Shown piece by piece: positions 20,632 through 23,811 of a stretch of DNA of 23,811 nucleotides. Position numbers and translations under genes: made by a program. Below the pieces are notes generated by a model. It did not search any database. It had not been told where the DNA came from and worked only from the letters and a program-made list of their open reading frames with translations. Origin of the DNA: JAWLCG01 sp041687295 (GTDB lineage Bacteria; Planctomycetota; Phycisphaerae; SM23-33; FEN-1343); contig JAWLCG010000027.1 in assembly GCA_041687295.1 (NCBI GenBank), forward strand, positions 1-23,811, given 5' to 3'. How positions within the stretch are numbered: the first letter of the stretch is position 1; every line of letters starts with the position of its first letter.

Positions 20632-21716
20632 CTGAGCAGTGCAAAAAGAAGTTAACTTTTTCAGAGGCTAAGTCCTGCCGCCTCGAAGAAGCCCGGCATG
20701 AGGCGGGGCTTCTGTCGGACGCGGCCCAGGGCCAGGTGCAGTTCCATATGCAGCTCCTCCAGACCCATGCAGGCCACTTTGCGCAGCTCCACGTGCTTGA
20801 CGTGCTGCCACAGGTACTCCACCGGATTCAGCTCCGGGGCGTACGGCGGCAGCCACGCCATCCGGACCTGCCGGGCAACCGGCTCGGCCAGGAACTCGCC
20901 CACCTCCGCCCGCCGATGGATCGGCGAGTGGTCCCACACGATCCACAGCCGCGGCCCGGCCAGCCGTAGCAGGTGCAGCAGGAACTCGATCGTCTCCAGC
21001 CCCGTCAGCGACGTCTGGCGCACCAGCGACCAGACCCGGCCCTCCGTCGACAGCGCGCCCATCACCGAGAGGTGGTCCCGCGTCTGCCACTCGTGCAGGA
21101 TGGGCGCGTGGGCCCGCGGGGCGTAGGTCTTCACCACGCCCGGCAGCAGGTACAGGCCGACTTCGTCAATGAACACAAGGGTTCTGCGCTCCTTATGAGC
21201 CTGCTGGCGCAACTGGGGCCACACGTCCCGGCGCCACCGCTCGATCTCAGCCTCATCCCGCTGGATCGCCCGCGTGATCGGCACCTGCGGCGTCCAGCCG
21301 ATCCGCTGGAGCAATCGCGAGACCTCGCTGCGGCTGTAGCGGACGCCGAACTCCTGGTAGATCACCGCCGCCACGCGGGGGCAGGTCCACACGTCCCCGC
21401 GGAAGCTGTAGGCCTCGGCCCCGTGCCAGAGGCGGTCGGGGATCAGGTGCATCTGCTCGGGCGAAAGCTTCGGCGGACGGCCCGGGCTCGGGTGGTGGCG
21501 CAGGGCTTCGGGGCCACCCTCTCGGGCCTCGGCCAGCCACTGGCTCACGGCCGAGCGGGAGACGCCCAAGGCCTCAGCGATCTGGCCGTCATGCCAGCCT
21601 TGCTGGTGAAGCTCCAGCGCCCGCATCCGTCGCCACTCTCGCCAATCGGTAAACTCCGGGCTCCCCATGCACAATTGTACGGGAGCGAAAAGTTAAGCTA
21701 TTTATGCACTGCTCAG
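20632..21716. mobile_element. Complete IS630-family insertion sequence
   Basis: The 1085-bp element is bounded by TA on both sides (20630-20631 and 21717-21718), the target duplication of IS630/Tc1-mariner elements. Terminal inverted repeats of 29 bp (20632-20660 and 21688-21716) match at 25 positions and begin CTGAGCAGTGCA. It carries one intact transposase and no passenger gene. It sits between plsC and ispH, within a CGTGGCT hairpin + CTCTGTG composite that occurs uninterrupted at 3169-3272. Confidence 0.9.
20661..21668 (-). CDS. IS630-family DDE transposase
   Basis: The 335-residue protein binds the ends and moves the element. It has an N-terminal helix-turn-helix (about 25-48, HDGQIAEALGVSRSAVSQWL), a second winged-helix region (about 90-120) and the RNase H-like catalytic domain with D168 (VFIDEVG), D246 (IVWDHSPIH) and E284 (PELNPVEYLW). 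The spacing of 37 residues between the second D and E fits the IS630/mariner group. The frame is intact, so the element could be active. The ATG at 21668 is preferred; a TTG three codons... upstream at 21674 is also in frame. The stop TGA directly abuts the left terminal repeat. Confidence 0.93.
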   Translation of the reverse strand: MGSPEFTDWREWRRMRALELHQQGWHDGQIAEALGVSRSAVSQWLAEAREGGPEALRHHPSPGRPPKLSPEQMHLIPDRLWHGAEAYSFRGDVWTCPRVAAVIYQEFGVRYSRSEVSRLLQRIGWTPQVPITRAIQRDEAEIERWRRDVWPQLRQQAHKERRTLVFIDEVGLYLLPGVVKTYAPRAHAPILHEWQTRDHLSVMGALSTEGRVWSLVRQTSLTGLETIEFLLHLLRLAGPRLWIVWDHSPIHRRAEVGEFLAEPVARQVRMAWLPPYAPELNPVEYLWQHVKHVELRKVACMGLEELHMELHLALGRVRQKPRLMPGFFEAAGLSL

Positions 21717-21718
21717 TA

Positions 21719-21763
21719 ATCTCTCTGCGTGCCTTCTCTCTGTGTCCTCTGCGTCTCTGTGGC
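21719..21763 (-). repeat. CTCTGTG element, copy 4
   Basis: CTCTCTGCGTG, CTCTCTGTGTCC, CTCTGCGTC, CTCTGTGG. It begins five bases after the plsC stop in the plsC sense. The IS630 right end touches its far side. Confidence 0.75.
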
Positions 21764-21768
21764 CGGTC

Positions 21769-22476
21769 TTAGTCCTCGTAGTTGAGCGGCTCCCGCCCGG
21801 TGCGGCGGCGGAGGTCGTGCTGGATGGCGATCATCTGCTCGCGGACGCGATCGACGAGGGTCTGGGCGTCGAGGGCCCGGACGGCGTCGGGGGCCATCGG
21901 CTGGCCGAACTCCACGCTCACCAGCCCCGGCGAGGGCAGCGGCTGGGTGCGGGGCCAGGCCTCGTAGGCGCCGTCGATGACCACCGGCACGACCGTCGCC
22001 CGCGACCGCTGGGCCAGGAACGCCACGCCCGGCAGCAGCGGCGCGATCCGCCCGTCGCGGGTGCGGGTCCCCTCGGCGAAAATCAGCAGCTGATGGCCCG
22101 CCTTGAGCCGGCGCAGGCCCTCCTTCATCGCACCGGTGTCGGCGGCGCCTCGGCGGACGGGGAAGGCGTTGACCGACGCGATGAGCTGCTTGAAGCCCGG
22201 CGCGCGGAACAGCGTGTCGCGGGCCATGTAGTGCAGGGGCCTCTGCAGCCCGAAGCCGACCAGCATCGGGTCCAGAAAGCTCTGATGGTTGCTGATGTAG
22301 ACCACCGGCCCATCCGCCGGTTCGTGGTGGCGACCAAAGACCCGCGTCCGAAAGAACCCAGGCAACAGGCCGCGGCACCCGCCACGGCAGAAGCGGTACC
22401 AGAGCGTCGGCTCGGGGGCGCCGGCGAAGTGCCAGCCCTCCAGGGCGGGGTTGGGATGGCTGCGGGTCGCTGTCAT
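21769..22476 (-). CDS. plsC: 1-acyl-sn-glycerol-3-phosphate acyltransferase PlsC
   Basis: Adds the second acyl chain to lysophosphatidic acid to make phosphatidic acid at the inner membrane. The 235 residues have the acyltransferase box N63-H-Q-S-F-L-D69 (H64 and D69 catalytic), the glycerol-phosphate-binding FAEGTR (133-138) and VPVVIDG (163-169). A short amphipathic N-terminal region with Trp and Phe (WYRFCRGGCRGLLPGFF) may serve as membrane contact. Its ATG overlaps the cmk stop as ATGA, with GGAGGG six bases upstream, so translation is probably coupled. The stop is TAA, one of only two in the window. Use of another lysolipid cannot be excluded. Confidence 0.92.
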   Translation of the reverse strand: MTATRSHPNPALEGWHFAGAPEPTLWYRFCRGGCRGLLPGFFRTRVFGRHHEPADGPVVYISNHQSFLDPMLVGFGLQRPLHYMARDTLFRAPGFKQLIASVNAFPVRRGAADTGAMKEGLRRLKAGHQLLIFAEGTRTRDGRIAPLLPGVAFLAQRSRATVVPVVIDGAYEAWPRTQPLPSPGLVSVEFGQPMAPDAVRALDAQTLVDRVREQMIAIQHDLRRRTGREPLNYED

Positions 22477-23135
22477 CGTCGACCCTCCACAGAGGCCTGC
22501 AGCGTGTCGAGCACCTGCTCGATGGTCATGTCGCTGGTGTCGATCTCGACGGCGTCGGCGGGCTTCACCAGCGGCCCGACGTCGCGCGACTCGTCGCGGC
22601 GGTCGCGTTGCTCGATGGCGTCGCGGATGGCGTCGAGGTCGGCCGGCTCGCCCTGGCCGCGGAGCTGCTCGTAGCGCCGCCGGGCTCGCTCGGCGACGCT
22701 GGCGGTGAGGTAGAACTTCGCCTCGGCGTCGGGAAAGACCACGCTGCCCTGGTCGCGCCCCTCGGTGACGACGTCGCCGAGCTGGGCGGCGATCTGCCGC
22801 TGCTTGTCCACCAGCACGCCCCGCACGCCGCCGGCCGAGGCGATGTGATGGCTGGCGGCGGAGACGGCCTCGGCGCGAATGGCCTCGCTGACGTCCTGGC
22901 CGTCGAGCTCGACCCGCAGAGCCCCGTCGGCCTGGTGCAGGCGCAGCAGCGCCTCGCGGGCGACCCGCTCCAGGGCCCGCTCGTCGCGCAGGTCCACGCC
23001 CAGCCGAAGGGCGCGCAGCGTGATCGCGCGGTACATCGCCCCGGTGTCCAGGAACGCGATGCCCAGCCGCTGCGCCAACAGCCGGGCGGCCGTGCTCTTG
23101 CCGCCGCCGGCCGGTCCGTCGATGGTGATGATCAT
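22473..23135 (-). CDS. cmk: Cytidylate kinase
   Basis: Phosphorylates CMP and dCMP to the diphosphates with ATP. The 220-residue protein starts with the P-loop MIITIDGPAGGGKS (G7-S14), then DTGAMYR (30-36, nucleotide-monophosphate site), EGRDQGSVVFPDA (125-137, CMP-specific region; E. coli has GRDMGTVVFP) and the lid arginine/aspartate series QRDRRDESR (176-184). The length matches bacterial Cmk. The ATG at 23135 has GGAG five bases upstream; an open frame up to 23309 is repeat-rich leader. A TATAAT lies 33 bases upstream. It overlaps plsC by four bases. Confidence 0.95.
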   Translation of the reverse strand: MIITIDGPAGGGKSTAARLLAQRLGIAFLDTGAMYRAITLRALRLGVDLRDERALERVAREALLRLHQADGALRVELDGQDVSEAIRAEAVSAASHHIASAGGVRGVLVDKQRQIAAQLGDVVTEGRDQGSVVFPDAEAKFYLTASVAERARRRYEQLRGQGEPADLDAIRDAIEQRDRRDESRDVGPLVKPADAVEIDTSDMTIEQVLDTLQASVEGRR

Positions 23136-23168
23136 GGGTTCTCCAGTGCAGCCGTTGCCCAGCCGGCC

Positions 23169-23174
23169 ATTATA
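23169..23174 (-). promoter_or_regulatory. -10 box of cmk-plsC
   Basis: Perfect TATAAT in minus sense; transcription would start about 27 bases before the cmk ATG, leaving room for its GGAG. No convincing -35. Confidence 0.5.
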
Positions 23175-23208
23175 GCGAATGCAGGCCCGGCTGCACGGGG
23201 GCAGTCGT

Positions 23209-23262
23209 GTAGGGTGTGCAGGTTCTCGCCGCATCGCCAACGGAGGCGAGGTTCTGCACACC
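23209..23262 (+). repeat. GTAGGGTGTGCAG hairpin
   Basis: Outer arms GGTGTGCAG (23213-23221) and CTGCACACC (23254-23262) are perfect; inner arms CTCGCC / GGCGAG. Same framework as the pepF 3' hairpin. Confidence 0.6.
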
Positions 23263-23332
23263 GGGCGATGTGCCGTTTGCGCATCGGACGTGAGGGTGCG
23301 CGGTGCCATGCTGGGAACCGCCTGGCCGAGAT

Positions 23333-23356
23333 GCCCACGGAAGGCATTCCGTGGGC
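23333..23356 (+). repeat. GCCCACGG hairpin, copy 4
   Basis: GCCCACGGAA-GGCA-TTCCGTGGGC, then TTGG. Compared with copy 1 the innermost pair is changed on both arms. Confidence 0.75.
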
Positions 23357-23416
23357 TTGGTCCGAGCCCAGCGTGCGGACCCGCAGGCGCAACCGGCAGA
23401 CGGTGTAGCCTTCACT

Positions 23417-23443
23417 GCCGGGCCTCGCTGCGCTCGACCCGGC
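23417..23443 (-). repeat. CCGGG hairpin with CTCGCTGCGCTCG core
   Basis: GCCGGG / CCCGGC arms around the core at 23424-23436; in minus sense it begins GTAGGCCGGG like the mannosidase 3' hairpin. Confidence 0.6.
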
Positions 23444-23469
23444 CTACGGGCACGGCCCGTGGGCGCAGC

Positions 23470-23505
23470 GAAGCGGCCCGCCCCGGGGGAGGGGCGGGCC
23501 GCTTC
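23470..23505 (-). terminator. nifJ: nifJ terminator hairpin
   Basis: Perfect 15-bp stem, GAAGCGGCCCGCCCC with its complement, and a 6-base loop, 29 bases after the nifJ stop. Very stable; no clear T-run follows, as is common in GC-rich genomes. Confidence 0.7.
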
Positions 23506-23534
23506 GGTTGATCACGTAGCGACCGGGGCCGGCG

Positions 23535-23811
23535 TTACTCGGCGGACTGGGGGGCCGGCTCGGTCTTGGGCCCGTACTGCATCTGGGCCATCTGCTGGTA
23601 GAGGTGCCACCGGTCGGTGGTGTCGCTCTGGGCCAGCTCGATCAGGGCGGCGGCGGCATCGGGCTTGCTCTTGGTGAGCATCTGGTACCGCGTCTGCTGG
23701 TAGGCGTAGTCCTTGAAGCTCATGGTGGGCTCCTTGGAGTCCAGCTGCAGCGGGTTCTTGCCCTGGGCGGCCAGGGCCGGGTTGTACCGCATCAGCGGCC
23801 AGTGCCCGCAG
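23535..23811 (-). CDS. nifJ: Pyruvate:ferredoxin oxidoreductase, C-terminal fragment
   Basis: Only the last 92 residues are in the window; the gene continues past the right edge. The fragment starts CGHWPLMRYNPALAAQGKNP, followed by LQLDSKEPTMSFKDYAYQQTRYQML. This matches the end of the long single-chain NifJ/Por enzymes (about 1,180 residues), where the YRYNP segment belongs to the thiamine-diphosphate domain and the final helices close the dimer. The enzyme oxidises pyruvate to acetyl-CoA and reduces ferredoxin or flavodoxin; it is cytoplasmic and oxygen-sensitive. The last 20 residues are variable in the family. An internal ATG at 23792 is not the start. The stop is TAA, followed by a strong hairpin. 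Confidence 0.9.
   Translation of the reverse strand, partial: CGHWPLMRYNPALAAQGKNPLQLDSKEPTMSFKDYAYQQTRYQMLTKSKPDAAAALIELAQSDTTDRWHLYQQMAQMQYGPKTEPAPQSAE

Larger units (their letters stand above)
23136..23534. other. Intergenic region between nifJ and cmk, dense in hairpins
   Basis: No gene. From left to right it holds the cmk -10 box, a large hairpin (23209-23262), a GCCCACGG hairpin (23333-23356), a CCGGG hairpin with the CTCGCTGCGCTCG core (23417-23443), a small ACGGGC-acg-GCCCGT palindrome (23446-23460) and the nifJ terminator (23470-23505). Confidence 0.7.

Noticed and set aside
22608..23408. 266-residue plus-strand frame opposite cmk
   Set aside because: Complement of a clear cytidylate kinase gene and its leader; no motif.

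Overview
This is a very GC-rich window of 23.8 kb, most likely chromosomal DNA of a Planctomycetota-type bacterium (Phycisphaerae or a relative). The inference rests on gene content: a formylglycine sulfatase, GH2 and GH4 glycosidases, a WaaP/InaA-like kinase, LipM-type octanoyltransferase and the C-terminus of pyruvate:ferredoxin oxidoreductase (an anaerobe trait). Short palindromic repeats between genes point the same way. No rRNA, tRNA or species marker is present, so the assignment is tentative. I call 19 protein-coding genes (one of them the transposase of an IS630-family element); nifJ is cut by the window edge.

Layout. 43-3088 (minus): recQ, a Gdx/SugE-type small exporter and a small membrane protein flanked by perfect inverted repeats. 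3352-5832 (minus): beta-mannosidase. 6144-7892 (plus): a protein with two tandem kinase folds. 7921-8595 (minus): GNAT acetyltransferase. 8802-11720 (plus): a two-gene unit of sulfatase and GH4 glycosidase with the CHEV motif of alpha-galacturonidases. 12107-13789 (minus): GH2 beta-glucuronidase-like enzyme with an NxK motif. 14111-16628 (minus): lipoate-pathway acyltransferase followed by an oligoendopeptidase F. 16845-17888 (minus): queE-queD of the 7-deazaguanine pathway, divergent from a multi-membrane-span glycosyltransferase (17992-19311, plus). 19475-23135 (minus): cmk-plsC-ispH, a gene order known from other bacteria, here split between plsC and ispH by a complete IS630 element. 23535 to the edge (minus): nifJ C-terminus behind a strong terminator hairpin.

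The central region looks like intracellular handling of sulfated, uronic-acid-containing oligosaccharides. Sulfatase, GH4 and both GH2 enzymes start directly at their folds and lack visible signal peptides. No transporter or regulator for them lies in the window.

The most unusual aspect is the intergenic DNA. Several repeat families recur in consistent positions: octamer arrays in the leaders of recQ, lipM and ispH; CTCTGTG-rich elements just downstream of four minus-strand genes, always in the same orientation; hairpins beginning GTAGGGCGGGC that supply the stop codon of three genes; GCCCACGG hairpins whose arms change in compensating ways; and CGTGGCT hairpins. Twelve of 19 genes end in TAG, and in all twelve the base before TAG is G.
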